A model generated the notes under the pieces. The model was not told where the DNA came from. It ran no database searches and was given only the letters and a program-made list of their open reading frames with translations. 64,000 nucleotides of DNA from Lentibacillus amyloliquefaciens (GTDB taxonomy: Bacteria; Bacillota; Bacilli; Bacillales; Amphibacillaceae): contig NZ_CP013862.1 in assembly GCF_001307805.1 (NCBI RefSeq), positions 3,472,001 to 3,536,000 on the forward strand, in the 5' to 3' direction. How positions within the stretch are numbered: position 1 is the stretch's first letter; each line of letters begins with the position of its first letter. The position numbers were made by a program, and so were the translations under genes. Of the stretch, positions 53,929 to 63,006 are shown piece by piece.

Positions 53929-54558
53929 ATGATTATTAACGAAGATTATGTTGACAAGCGGGAAGTTGTTTATGTGCACGAAACTGATCGTAAACAGGAT
54001 GCTCTTGATAAGGTGGTTGAGTCAGGTTACCGCTGTATTCCGGTGCTTGATGAAGCCGGCGAAAAATATGTCGGCAATATTTACAAGGTACATTTGATGG
54101 AAGAGGAGCTTGATGGATCATTGGATGGGCCGACCAGTGATCTCATCAGTGATCAAGAGGGGTATGTCAACAGGAAGGATCCATTTGTCAAAGTGTTTTC
54201 ATCGATTAAAGCACTGCCATTTTTAGGTGTTGTTGATGATGACAAAACGTTCCTCGGTATTTTAACGAATGGGAATATTATCCAAGTGCTTGAGAACGCT
54301 TGGGGCGTCCATAATGGCAGCTATTCACTCACGATTGGAACCATTGAGTATGCCGGTGCACTCAGGCGGATGCTTAAGGTCGTCAACAAATATTGTAACT
54401 TGCAGAGCGTTATTTCCCTGAACAACGATTCACAATTCGTAAGGCGCGTCTGCATTGTGCTCCCGGACGATGTTGACGAAGCAACGATGCAACGAGTCGT
54501 GACCGATCTTGAAAAAGACATTTTCACTGTAACAGACATTGAAGTTTTGCAAAATTAG
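53929..54558 (+). CDS. CBS-ACT domain protein, CbpA-like (possible c-di-AMP receptor)
   Basis: 209 residues: two CBS motifs (about 5-130; DALDKVVESGYRCIPVLDEAG and IKALPFLGVVDDDKTFLGILTNGNII) followed by a C-terminal ACT-like domain (YSLTIGTIEYAGALRRMLKVV ... VCIVLPDDVDEATM). This architecture is that of the Bacillota CbpA-type c-di-AMP-binding proteins. Start at the ATG at 53929 after GGGAGGCGG. Monocistronic, terminator downstream. Confidence 0.78.
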   Translation: MIINEDYVDKREVVYVHETDRKQDALDKVVESGYRCIPVLDEAGEKYVGNIYKVHLMEEELDGSLDGPTSDLISDQEGYVNRKDPFVKVFSSIKALPFLGVVDDDKTFLGILTNGNIIQVLENAWGVHNGSYSLTIGTIEYAGALRRMLKVVNKYCNLQSVISLNNDSQFVRRVCIVLPDDVDEATMQRVVTDLEKDIFTVTDIEVLQN

Positions 54559-54623
54559 GGGGAACGGGAGACAGAGTTGATGTCCCGGAATGAAATTTAA
54601 AAAATCGAACAGGTTAAACTAAG

Positions 54624-54650
54624 CACGGGGAGATAGTTCCCGTGTTTTTT
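54624..54650 (+). terminator. terminator after the CBS-ACT gene
   Basis: CACGGG / CCCGTG with loop GAGATAGTT, followed by six T. Confidence 0.75.
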
Positions 54651-54813
54651 AATGTTAATTGACCATTTGGATGGGACAGGTGAAACTCGAGGGAAAATCT
54701 CAGTTAACTTCCATAAATGCCTTCTGTTCTGATTTTCAGGATGCAGTTTTACTCTTATGATTGTTTTTGAATGATTTTGATGGTATTATAATAATTAAAG
54801 GAGTTGAACGTTG

Positions 54814-55563
54814 ATGTTAACGGAAGAACGGCATCAGATTATTTTGGATTATTTGAAGCAGGATGGCATTGTGAAGTCACAACATTTGATGAATGTTATC
54901 GGCTGTTCGGAATCGACTGTCAGGCGGGATTTGGACCAGCTGGAAGATACCGGGATGCTGACGCGTATCCATGGCGGGGCAAAGCGTACGTACCAATTGA
55001 GCGAAGAGTTGACGGCTTCAGAAAAATCATTCAAAAACATTCAATCCAAAGAATCAATCGGAAAATTAGCAGCAGGGCTGGTTGAAACGGGTGAAGTCAT
55101 CTTCATCGATGCCGGCACAACAACCTATGCCATGCTGCCGTATTTAACGAATAAACCTGTTACGGTTGTGACAAACGGGATCCAGCATGCCTCACTTCTG
55201 ACAGATCAGGGGATTGAAACCTACGTGCCGGGCGGAAAAATTAAACCTTCAACGAAAGCGATTATTGGATCGCAAAGTTTGAGCGAACTTAAAAACTACC
55301 GCTTTGATAAAGCTTTTTTAGGCATGAATGGCATTGATCCCGCTTTTGGCTGTACGACACCTGACCCCGAAGAAGCAGCTTTAAAACAAATGGCGCATCA
55401 TCAGGCGGCTGCCGGCTTCCTTTTAACAGACGGGAGCAAATGGAACAAGGTTAATTTTGCCAAAGTATGTGAACTGGAGGATGTCACCATCGTCACCGAT
55501 ACATTACCCGATAATCTTGACTATTACCGGGAAAAAACAACCATTATGGAGGCGGCAAAATGA
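54814..55563 (+). CDS. fruR: DeoR-family regulator of fructose utilisation
   Basis: 249 residues. DeoR HTH at the N-terminus (TEERHQIILDYLKQDGIVKSQHL, then GCSESTVRRDLDQLE and RIHGGAKR), followed by a sugar-phosphate sensor domain (IFIDAGTTTYAMLPYL, VVTNGIQHASLL, KAFLGMNGIDPAFG). First gene of fruRKA, represses it and is relieved by fructose 1-phosphate in relatives. AAAGGAG lies before TTG ATG; I use the ATG at 54814, and the TTG at 54811 is the alternative. Its stop overlaps fruK (ATGA). Confidence 0.92.
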   Translation: MLTEERHQIILDYLKQDGIVKSQHLMNVIGCSESTVRRDLDQLEDTGMLTRIHGGAKRTYQLSEELTASEKSFKNIQSKESIGKLAAGLVETGEVIFIDAGTTTYAMLPYLTNKPVTVVTNGIQHASLLTDQGIETYVPGGKIKPSTKAIIGSQSLSELKNYRFDKAFLGMNGIDPAFGCTTPDPEEAALKQMAHHQAAAGFLLTDGSKWNKVNFAKVCELEDVTIVTDTLPDNLDYYREKTTIMEAAK

Positions 55564-56504
55564 TTTATACGATAACGCTTAACCCTTCAATTGATTATGT
55601 CGTTCAGGTCAATCAGCTGAACCTCGGCGAATTGAATAAAATGGATAATGAAATGATGTTTGCGGGCGGCAAGGGGATCAATGTTTCCCGCGTGTTGCAT
55701 GAGCTGGCTTATGACACGACAGCCCTTGGGTTTTTGGGCGGTTTTACCGGTGATTTTATTGTCGAGGCGCTCAGGGAAAAAAGCATTCAAACCAAATTCA
55801 CACCGATTCAAGGTGCGACGCGTATCAATATAAAATTGAAGGCTGACAGTGAAACGGAAGTTAACGGCCGGGGACCGGGAATCCTGCCGGCTGAAGCTGA
55901 TAGTCTGCTGCATCAGCTTGAACATGTCACCAACCATGACACTGTGATCATTTCAGGCAGCACGCCACCATCCTTACCGAATGATTTTCATAAGCAATTG
56001 GCTGATCAGATTGCCGCAAACGGCGCATCATTTGTTATCGATACGACAGGCGAGGCCTTGAAATCTGTCTTGGGTTACCGGCCGCTAGTGGTCAAACCAA
56101 ATAAAGAGGAGCTTGCTGAACTGTTTGGGGTGACGCTAAGGCATCAGGATGACGTGATTTATTACGGGAAGCAACTGCTGGATTTGGGTGCAAGGCATGC
56201 GATTGTTTCCATGGCCGGTGAGGGGGCACTGCTTTTCACTGAAGAAGGCATTTATCACGGTCAGACACCACGGGGACAGGTGAAAAATTCTGTTGGGGCA
56301 GGGGATTCGATGATTGCCGGATTCACGGGAAAATTCAAGGAAACAGCGGATGTGACAGAAGCGTTCCGAATGAGCCTGGCAGCAGGTAGTGCGACTGCTT
56401 TTGCAGATGATTTGGCCAAAGCAGAGGATATTTTTCAATTGCAGGAAAAGATCGCTATCACCCGTATATCCGGAAAAGTAAAGGAGGAAAATCATGAACA
56501 TTAA
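55560..56504 (+). CDS. fruK: 1-phosphofructokinase
   Basis: 314 residues, PfkB family. MIYTITLNPSIDYVVQVNQL start, GGKGINVSRVLHELA, RINIKLKADSETEVNGRGP, SGSTPPSLP, VVKPNKEELAELFG and NSVGAGDSMIAGF with the catalytic Asp near residue 248. Phosphorylates fructose 1-phosphate from FruA to fructose 1,6-bisphosphate, the substrate of Fda (5158-6045). Overlaps fruR by 4 nt and fruA by 11 nt. Confidence 0.95.
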   Translation: MIYTITLNPSIDYVVQVNQLNLGELNKMDNEMMFAGGKGINVSRVLHELAYDTTALGFLGGFTGDFIVEALREKSIQTKFTPIQGATRINIKLKADSETEVNGRGPGILPAEADSLLHQLEHVTNHDTVIISGSTPPSLPNDFHKQLADQIAANGASFVIDTTGEALKSVLGYRPLVVKPNKEELAELFGVTLRHQDDVIYYGKQLLDLGARHAIVSMAGEGALLFTEEGIYHGQTPRGQVKNSVGAGDSMIAGFTGKFKETADVTEAFRMSLAAGSATAFADDLAKAEDIFQLQEKIAITRISGKVKEENHEH

Positions 56505-58365
56505 CGACTTGCTGCGTAAAGATATTATGATCATGGATATGAAGGCTTCAGATAAAGCAGCTGCTATTGACGAAATGGTTGCGTCTCTTGAGGCGAACAA
56601 TGTCGTAAATGATGCCCAAACGTTTAAAGAAGCGATTTTAAAACGGGAAGAGCAGACCTCAACAGGTTTGGGTGACGGAATTGCGATGCCACATGCTAAA
56701 ACGGATGCAGTCAATGAGGCGACTGTGCTGTTTGCCAAAAGTGAAAACGGGTTGGATTATGAAGCCTTGGATGGACAGCCGACATATCTGTTTTTCATGA
56801 TCGCCGTGCCGGATGGTGCCAATGATACACATCTTCAAACACTAGCAGCACTGTCACGGATGTTAATTGATCAGGAGTTTGTGTCCCAATTGAAACAGGC
56901 CTCGACACCCGAAGAGGTTCAGGCGCTTTTCAATCAGGAAGAGGAAGAACCGTCGGATGCGTCATCTGAGGAAAATGCAGAAAAATCGGCAGAGGAAAGG
57001 CCCTTCGTTGTTGCTGTCACAGCTTGTCCAACCGGGATTGCCCACACGTATATGGCTGAAGATGCGCTTAAGAAACAGGCAGCTGAAATGGGTGTGGATA
57101 TCCGGGTGGAAACAAACGGATCGGATGGTGCGTCGAATGCCTTGACTAAGTCAGAGATTGAGCGAGCGACAGGGGTCATTGTGGCCGCTGATAAAAATGT
57201 CCCGATGGCCCGCTTCGATCAGAAACCGGTGCTGGAACGGCCGGTCTCAGAAGGCATCAATAATGCAGAAGAACTGATTACAAAAGCGATGAATCGTGAC
57301 GCACCAATGTTTCAAGCCGATGAATCCGCGGAAACAGATGATCAGGCAGAGTCTTCAACGTCTGTGTGGCGGAAAATTTACAAAGATCTGATGAACGGTG
57401 TGTCACACATGCTGCCATTTGTTGTCGGCGGCGGTATCTTAATGGCGGTGTCGTTTTTGCTTGAAGGGATTCTGGGAGATGAGCATGAGCTTTTCACCTT
57501 CTTTAATACGATAGGGAGTAACGCTTTTAACTTTTTGATTCCAATCCTTGCCGGCTATATCGCCATGAGCATTGCTGATCGTCCCGGCTTGATGCCTGGT
57601 CTTGTCGGCGGTTTGATGGCAGTGGAAAGCAATGCCGGTTTTCTTGGCGGATTGGTCGCAGGTTTCCTCGCCGGTTATCTCGTATTGCTTGTGAAGCGGT
57701 GGTTCCGCAACTTGCCAAAATCACTGGACGGGTTAAAATCAGTACTGCTTTATCCGGTGACAGGCCTGTTTCTGATCGGACTCTTCATGTATTTTATTAT
57801 CGGGCCGGTCTTTTCAACCATCAATACCGGTATGATCAGTTTTCTGGAAAATCTCGGCACCGGCAATGCCGTCATTCTCGGAGCGCTGCTCGGCGGGATG
57901 ATGGCGATCGATATGGGTGGTCCGTTTAATAAAGCTGCCTATACGTTTTCGATTGGTATTTTTACCGATACCGGCGATGGCAGTCTGATGGCGGCTGTCA
58001 TGGTTGGCGGGATGATTCCGCCGATTGCCATTGCATTGGCGACGACGTTTTTCAAAAATAAATTTACAGAGGACGAGCGTAAGTCAGGTTTGACGAATTA
58101 TGTGATGGGACTTTCCTTTATTACAGAAGGGGCTATTCCGTTTGCAGCTGCCGATCCGGTCCGTGTCATCGGATCATCTGTCGCGGGTGCCTTAATTGGC
58201 GGTGGTCTGACACAGCTATGGGCAAGCTCAATACCTGCCCCACACGGCGGTATTTTTGTCATTCCACTGGCTGACAATGCGCTTTTATTCCTCGTGGCAC
58301 TGACAGTTGGCTCGGTTATAGCAGGTGTTGTTCTGGGAATGTGGAAGAAAACAATTCGAACATGA
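56494..58365 (+). CDS. fruA: PTS fructose transporter, fused EIIABC
   Basis: 623 residues. EIIA domain about 1-148 with phospho-His67 in GIAMPHAKT; EIIB domain about 168-265 with phospho-Cys near 178 in TACPTGIAHTYMAEDAL; EIIC domain about 290-615 with GVSHMLPFVVGGGILMAVSF, DMGGPFNKAAYTFS and ITEGAIPFAAADP. Acidic linkers (EEEEPSDASSEENAEKSAEE; ESAETDDQAESS) join the domains. Imports and phosphorylates fructose to fructose 1-phosphate. AAAGGAGG within the end of fruK. Last gene of fruRKA. Confidence 0.96.
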   Translation: MNINDLLRKDIMIMDMKASDKAAAIDEMVASLEANNVVNDAQTFKEAILKREEQTSTGLGDGIAMPHAKTDAVNEATVLFAKSENGLDYEALDGQPTYLFFMIAVPDGANDTHLQTLAALSRMLIDQEFVSQLKQASTPEEVQALFNQEEEEPSDASSEENAEKSAEERPFVVAVTACPTGIAHTYMAEDALKKQAAEMGVDIRVETNGSDGASNALTKSEIERATGVIVAADKNVPMARFDQKPVLERPVSEGINNAEELITKAMNRDAPMFQADESAETDDQAESSTSVWRKIYKDLMNGVSHMLPFVVGGGILMAVSFLLEGILGDEHELFTFFNTIGSNAFNFLIPILAGYIAMSIADRPGLMPGLVGGLMAVESNAGFLGGLVAGFLAGYLVLLVKRWFRNLPKSLDGLKSVLLYPVTGLFLIGLFMYFIIGPVFSTINTGMISFLENLGTGNAVILGALLGGMMAIDMGGPFNKAAYTFSIGIFTDTGDGSLMAAVMVGGMIPPIAIALATTFFKNKFTEDERKSGLTNYVMGLSFITEGAIPFAAADPVRVIGSSVAGALIGGGLTQLWASSIPAPHGGIFVIPLADNALLFLVALTVGSVIAGVVLGMWKKTIRT

Positions 58366-58372
58366 CAAGAGA

Positions 58373-58401
58373 ACAGGGCGTGGGCCACACGCCCTGTTTT
58401 G
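58373..58401 (+). terminator. terminator of fruRKA
   Basis: ACAGGGCGTG / CACGCCCTGT with loop GGCCA, followed by TTT, 8 nt after the fruA stop. Confidence 0.85.
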
Positions 58402-58403
58402 AG

Positions 58404-58968
58404 GTTGGGGCATAACTAAAATAGTTCACTTACGATGGAGAAAAAATAAAAACACAATACATTTAGCGTACTAAATCACATAACATTTAGTGCGCTATTT
58501 TTTACTGATAAATAACCAAGTGGCAATAAATATTGTCATTGCCCTAAAAGTATTGATAAAAAGGGTCAAAATTGCATTGCGAAAATACTTTTTAATTTAA
58601 ATGCTGTTTTTACGTGTAGAGTTGTATTTTGAAATGTTATCCGATCCGGGTTTTCTGAATATTTATGTTAAACTAAATCTAAAGATTGTAATAAAATGGT
58701 CTTAAATTGAACATTCTGAGTTTCAAATTTTATGCAGCAACTGGGTCATTATGTTTAAGATTGAATGGGTTTAAAAATTGTATCTTATCGATAGAAAACA
58801 ATAGGCAATAATCATTCACTTAGATGATGATGTCTTAGCCGGACTATTCCGATCCTTATTCACGATGAGCCTACACAAAAAGGAAATAGGGGAAAGCGTA
58901 TATCCTCAAACGCTCGAGTTATTATTAGATCTGGTTGTTGAAGGACTTGTAATCGGGGAGGGCTAGGT
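58404..58968. other. long gap before the ABC exporter genes
   Basis: 565 bp, AT-rich. A second hairpin AGCGTACTAAAT / ATTTAGTGCGCT (58465-58476, 58485-58496), followed by ATTTTTTA, looks like another terminator or its remnant. The 170 bp before the ATPase gene contain a spoiled open stretch (GATGATGATGTCTTAGCC...), perhaps a degraded gene end, which I could not identify. Confidence 0.4.
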
Positions 58969-59898
58969 ATGGAGGAAACCATTTTCACTCAAAATCTTAC
59001 TAAATGTTATCGAGGAGTTCATGCAGTTGACCATGTTTCTTTACGTATAAAAAAGGGAGAAATTTATGGATTTATAGGATTGAATGGTGCCGGAAAGACC
59101 ACAATGATTCGCATGCTGCTAGGCATGATTCGCCCTACTAATGGTCAATGTTTTATAAATGGTCAGAAAGTAAGCGCTGGTAATCACCACATTTGGAAAC
59201 AGATTGGGTATATGGTGGGAACGCCTTATTCATATCCGGAACTCACGGTAAGAGAGAATCTTGGGATTACGGTTCGTCTTCGGCAACTGGCTGATAAAGG
59301 TGCTATAAGTCGTGCAATGAATCGTCTTAAATTGACTGCTTATGCGAATAAAAAAACTAAGCATCTATCCATGGGAAACGCTCAACGATTGGGCATAGCA
59401 AAGGCACTTCTTCATCAACCACAAGTCTTGCTATTAGATGAGCCTACAAATGGTTTAGATCCGGCAGGGATTGTAGAAATAAGAGAATTATTGCAGGAGC
59501 TTTCCTGTGAAAATGAGACAACAATATTCATCTCGAGCCATAATCTGGGTGAGATTTCCAAGATTGCCACCAAAATAGGGATTATTAACGATGGAAAATT
59601 AATTCAGGAGCTTAAAAAAGAAGAATTGGACCAACAGTTGATTAAAAAATTGTTAATAAGGACTAGGGATATGAACGGAGCAGCCAAGGTTTTGAGTAAC
59701 GCCGGATTTTCCATTAACAATATTAAGGGAGAACCGCTTGAAACGCGTAGTATAGATGCTGTTCAACATCCTGAGAAATTGGCAAAAATATTAGTTAATG
59801 CTAACCATCCACCGACTATGCTATTGGTTGAAGAAGAGGATTTGGAATCTTATTTCTTAAGGGTGATTGGGAAGAAAGGGGAAGCGATTCATGCTTAA
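58969..59898 (+). CDS. ABC exporter ATP-binding protein (bacitracin/lantibiotic-immunity type)
   Basis: 309 residues. Walker A GLNGAGKTTMIRMLLG, Q-loop VGTPYSYPELT, signature HLSMGNAQRLGIAKALL (SMGN in place of LSGGQ), Walker B VLLLDEPTNGLDP and ISSHNLGEI with the switch His. A ~90-residue C-terminal extension follows. Similar to BcrA-type ATPases that pump peptide antibiotics. GGGGAGGG site before the ATG. Overlaps the permease gene by 8 nt. Confidence 0.85.
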   Translation: MEETIFTQNLTKCYRGVHAVDHVSLRIKKGEIYGFIGLNGAGKTTMIRMLLGMIRPTNGQCFINGQKVSAGNHHIWKQIGYMVGTPYSYPELTVRENLGITVRLRQLADKGAISRAMNRLKLTAYANKKTKHLSMGNAQRLGIAKALLHQPQVLLLDEPTNGLDPAGIVEIRELLQELSCENETTIFISSHNLGEISKIATKIGIINDGKLIQELKKEELDQQLIKKLLIRTRDMNGAAKVLSNAGFSINNIKGEPLETRSIDAVQHPEKLAKILVNANHPPTMLLVEEEDLESYFLRVIGKKGEAIHA

Positions 59899-60673
59899 AA
59901 TGTGCGCTCTTATATCAACTGAATTCCTGAAGTCCCGAAAATCGAAAGTCATTTGGATAACGTTTATCGCATTTACCATTTTACCCTTAATGGGTGGTCT
60001 TTTTATGTTTGTTTTAAAACACCCTTATTTTGCTGAAAAATCGGGATTGCTTGCCGCAAAAGCACAAATTGCTGGAAGCGCTGACTGGCCATCTTATCTC
60101 ATGCTTCTCTCCCAGGGGATAGCTATTGGCGGGATTTTCGTGTATGGGTTTATAACCAGTTGGATTTTCGGACGTGAGTACACGGATTGTACCGTGAAGG
60201 ATTTGCTTTCTTTGCCCTTTCCACGGGCCTATGTACCTATTGCTAAATTTATAACAGTATTCATATGGTCAACACTCTTAACAATATGGGTGATTGGGAT
60301 TGGATTTATCGTTGGGATGGTTATCGGACTTCCGCAATGGTCCACCAATGTATGGCAGCATGGTTTGTCAATGTTGTCTATCACCTTTATCTTAACAATC
60401 TTATTAAATCCTCCTGTCGCTTTTTTAGCCTGCTATGGACGTGGCTATTTAGCACCCCTTGGTTTTATTATTATGACGATCATACTGTCTCAAATCGTTG
60501 CTGTAATTGGATATGGTAGTTATTTTCCATGGGCAATACCGGCCATGTTTAGTAATGTATCGGGAGAAGGAAGCATTTTAGAATTGGAAGGCTTAATTAT
60601 TATCATCATGACAGCGTTTATTGGCTTTGCCGGTACGCTCGGTTTTTGGCGTTTTGCAGATCAAAATAGATAA
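59891..60673 (+). CDS. ABC-2-type permease
   Basis: 260 residues with six membrane helices. LISTEFLKSRKSKVIWITFIA start, WIFGREYTDCTVKDLLSLPFPR (the typical coupling loop of BcrB-like permeases), then four more helices. The ATG at 59891 lies inside the end of the ATPase gene (ATGCTTAA overlap), with GAAAGGGG upstream. With the ATPase it would form an efflux or immunity transporter; no lantibiotic or sensor genes are nearby. Confidence 0.82.
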   Translation: MLKMCALISTEFLKSRKSKVIWITFIAFTILPLMGGLFMFVLKHPYFAEKSGLLAAKAQIAGSADWPSYLMLLSQGIAIGGIFVYGFITSWIFGREYTDCTVKDLLSLPFPRAYVPIAKFITVFIWSTLLTIWVIGIGFIVGMVIGLPQWSTNVWQHGLSMLSITFILTILLNPPVAFLACYGRGYLAPLGFIIMTIILSQIVAVIGYGSYFPWAIPAMFSNVSGEGSILELEGLIIIIMTAFIGFAGTLGFWRFADQNR

Positions 60674-60773
60674 TGAATCATATTACAACCCTTTTAAATA
60701 GAACTGCCAATTAAACAAACGGATGCCTATCTGGAATAAAAGTTGGAGACAAAACGAACGAAAGGGGTAAGAT

Positions 60774-60860
60774 ATGAAAAAGGGAATAATAGCAGTATTG
60801 ACGGGAGCGGTTTTTGCATTTATCACTCACAGGCGAGAAGCCCCCCATTTCAATTTTTAG
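60774..60860 (+). pseudogene. 28-codon hybrid ORF at a recombination junction
   Basis: MKKGIIAVLTGAVFAF, with a good AAAGGGG ribosome site, looks like the first membrane helix or signal peptide of a lost gene. From about codon 17 it continues THRREAPHFNF-stop, which resembles the very end of a TnpB-type protein rather than the same gene. The junction is near 60823. Confidence 0.4.
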
Positions 60861-60965
60861 AAAGGCGACACCCAAAATAAGTGGGAGATGAATCGCCTTC
60901 GGACAAGGGATGGCTGTTGCCACCTCAATTGGCCGACCGTTCTTGAATGATAGTGATAGTAGATA
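60835..60965 (+). mobile_element. possible IS200/IS605 (tnpB) right-end remnant with nested hairpin
   Basis: After REAP...FNF-stop comes GGCGA-CAC-CCCA-AAATAAG-TGGG-AGATGAA-TCGCC, a nested stem, then GGATGGCTGTTGCC. A structured, non-coding tail after a TnpB C-terminus is where omega (reRNA) scaffolds lie. Identification is tentative. Confidence 0.35.
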
Positions 60966-61078
60966 CCATTAAAACGTTTCCTTTTTTAAATAATATGCCC
61001 CTTACGGTAACGAACAGATGTTTGCATTAATTCTAAAAGTCGTTTATAATAAGATTAAGCGAAGGGGAGGGAAGGAAA

Positions 61079-61850
61079 ATGCTTGTGCATAAAGCCTATA
61101 AGTTCCGGCTATACCCGACACAAGAACAAGCTATCCTGATTCATCAAACCATTGGCTGCTCCCGTTTTGTGTTCAATCATTTTCTTTCAACCTGGGATGA
61201 TACCTATCAGGAAACCGGGAAAGGATTGTCCTATGGTAAATGTTCTGCCCGGTTGCCGGCATTAAAGGCGGACTTGCCCTGGCTAAAGGAAGTTAACAGC
61301 ATCGCCCTCCAATCATCTTTGAAAAACCTCGCAAATGCCTTTGACCGATTTTTTCAAGAACAATCGAACTACCCGCATTTTAAATCCAAGAATAATCAGG
61401 TACAGTCGTATACAACCAAACACAAACAATAATATCCAAATTAACGGGAACAAGCTAACACTACCTAAACTCGGATATCTGTGAAGTTTGCCAAAAGCCG
61501 GGAAGTCACTGGACGAATACTAAATGCCACGATCAGACGGAATCCAAGCGGTAAGTATTTCGTGTCCATCTTGGCCGAAACGGAAGTCCACGAGCTGCCC
61601 AAAACAGAGGCCACTGTCGGTATTGATCTAGGCTTAAAAGACTTTGCCATTCTTAGGACAGGTGAGGTATTCGGCAACCAACGATTTCTCCATAAACTGG
61701 AACAGAAATTAATCAAAGCACAACGGATTATGAGCAGGCGAATAAAAGGGGGTACCAATTGGCATAAAGCACGCATCAAGGTTGCACGAATCTATGAAAA
61801 GCTGACCAATGCACGCATGGATTTCCTGCATAAAGTGAAACTTCAATCAG
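61079..61850 (+). pseudogene. tnpB: TnpB (IS200/IS605, IS1341-type) remnant
   Basis: Starts MLVHKAYKFRLYPTQEQAIL and SRFVFNHFLSTWDDTY, the classic TnpB N-terminus, with GGAGGGAAGG upstream. The frame is lost near 61420-61430 by one extra base, continues as NNNIQINGNKLTLPKLGYL in the next frame and returns at 61478 after two more extra bases (CTG TG AAG). It then reads KFAKSREVTGRI and VGIDLGLKDFAIL with the RuvC-I Asp. After DFLHKVKL the homology ends, so the RuvC-II Glu, the zinc finger and RuvC-III are missing. No tnpA nearby. Not functional as a nuclease. Confidence 0.85.
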
Positions 61851-61879
61851 TGGGGCGGATGTGTCATTTCCATTCGCAA

Positions 61880-61968
61880 CACCTCCCTCCCCGGGAAGTC
61901 TCCCACCGAAGACTACCGACGAGCGGCAGTGCTGCCAACCCCTCATGCGAAGCCAGTCTATTGTATTT
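61880..61968 (+). ncRNA. possible TnpB guide-RNA scaffold/right end
   Basis: GGGAAGTCTCCC and GGCAGTGCTGCC are two short hairpins in the non-coding GC-rich stretch directly after the broken tnpB, ending CATGCGAAGCCAGTCTATTG before AT-rich DNA. The position and structure fit the 3' end of an IS1341-type element, where the omega RNA scaffold lies. No homology could be checked. Confidence 0.3.
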
Positions 61969-62002
61969 TATTATAACATATTGCTATCGTCTCAACCTCA
62001 TT

Positions 62003-62473
62003 TTATATTTCATCTGGCTGCCGGGTGAAATTCGGCACATCTTTTACGCCGGTCATGCGGACGTATGTGAATAACTGTCCTTTATGGTGGACTTCATGGT
62101 CGATGGCGTTGGAAAACCAATATGTACCCGGTGCGCGCAGTTTGTTGAACTGAATATAGCCTTTCATCTGGTAGGTGAAAATTGTTGCGATTTCTTCTTT
62201 CGTTTCTTCGGTATAACGCTGAACAATTGTGCGGATATCGTTTATCGTTTTGTAATTGTTTTCTTCAGGCGGCGCCTCGAATTCACCTTTTTTAATCCCG
62301 TTAACAAACATATGTGTTGATGTGACGATATGTATGGCCAATTCTCCAAGCGACATGGCACCGTCCCATGGTCTGTAGTCCACATAGTCATCATCGACCA
62401 GGGCAAGCAAATCATCCAAAATCATCCGATGCTGTAACCAGCCGTTCACAGCGCCTTCCATTCCGTTGCTCAT
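62003..62473 (-). CDS. DinB-family metal-dependent protein
   Basis: 156 residues, four-helix bundle of the DinB/YfiT type. The three metal-binding histidines can be placed: His in LGELAIHIVTSTHMF (two candidates) and the C-terminal HEVHHKGQLFTYVRM. Such proteins include thiol-dependent S-transferases and damage-inducible proteins; substrate unknown. ATG at 62473 after AAAGGAG. Monocistronic. Confidence 0.82.
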   Translation of the reverse strand: MSNGMEGAVNGWLQHRMILDDLLALVDDDYVDYRPWDGAMSLGELAIHIVTSTHMFVNGIKKGEFEAPPEENNYKTINDIRTIVQRYTEETKEEIATIFTYQMKGYIQFNKLRAPGTYWFSNAIDHEVHHKGQLFTYVRMTGVKDVPNFTRQPDEI

Positions 62474-62853
62474 ATGAATTCTCCTTTCTCGCATTCATGT
62501 ATTCAGTATAACGTTTGTTGCAGTGAGTTGCCCATATATTTGTTTTGCGTTAGATAATTTGTGTTGTCCCCCATATCGTTGTGAGACTTTAAACCTACTA
62601 TTAAGTATCTCATAGTAAAGATTAGTTCTTTTTACCTCTGGATATTTTTCCAAAAATTATTTATATTAAAAAATAAATGAATAAATAGTCATAATCGGCA
62701 TGCTTATTTAGAGGGAAGGGGGTAAACATTTTTCAAGAGAATGGTAATTGAAGAAAGCAGCATTTAATAGCATGCAGGTGAGCCATTTATAATATCGCCA
62801 ACTTTATTCTATTTTACAGTCTATCTATATTATCCCGCGTGCCCGCGTGTAAT
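62474..62853. other. gap between dinB-like gene and the secreted-protein gene
   Basis: 380 bp, AT-rich, without a gene or clear signal. GAGGGAAGGGGG at 62710-62722 resembles a ribosome site, but the frame behind it is closed quickly. Confidence 0.4.
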
Positions 62854-62902
62854 GGACAGTAATTTGCCCAAGAACGGCGGTTAACTGTCCCTGAATGTCC
62901 GA
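62854..62902. repeat. palindromic repeat, GGACAGT/ACTGTCC form
   Basis: GGACAGTAATTTGCC - CAAGAAC - GGCGGTTAACTGTCC, then CTGAATGTCCGATT. Same plan and core (AAGAACGGCG, GYCCGATT) as the copy at 53698-53749, with arm changes that keep base pairing. Confidence 0.6.
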
Positions 62903-63006
62903 TTAATGTCCTGATCGGCTGTATGATTGTCGTTAATAACTGAGCTCCCGAAAAGATTAGACAATTTCTGAGGTCCATAAATATTAAAAGCGAAGGAGAG
63001 ACGGGG

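Noticed and set aside
61481..62074. Separate gene after the TnpB start
   Set aside because: It is the continuation of the same broken tnpB in the original frame; the part after 61850 is non-coding tail.
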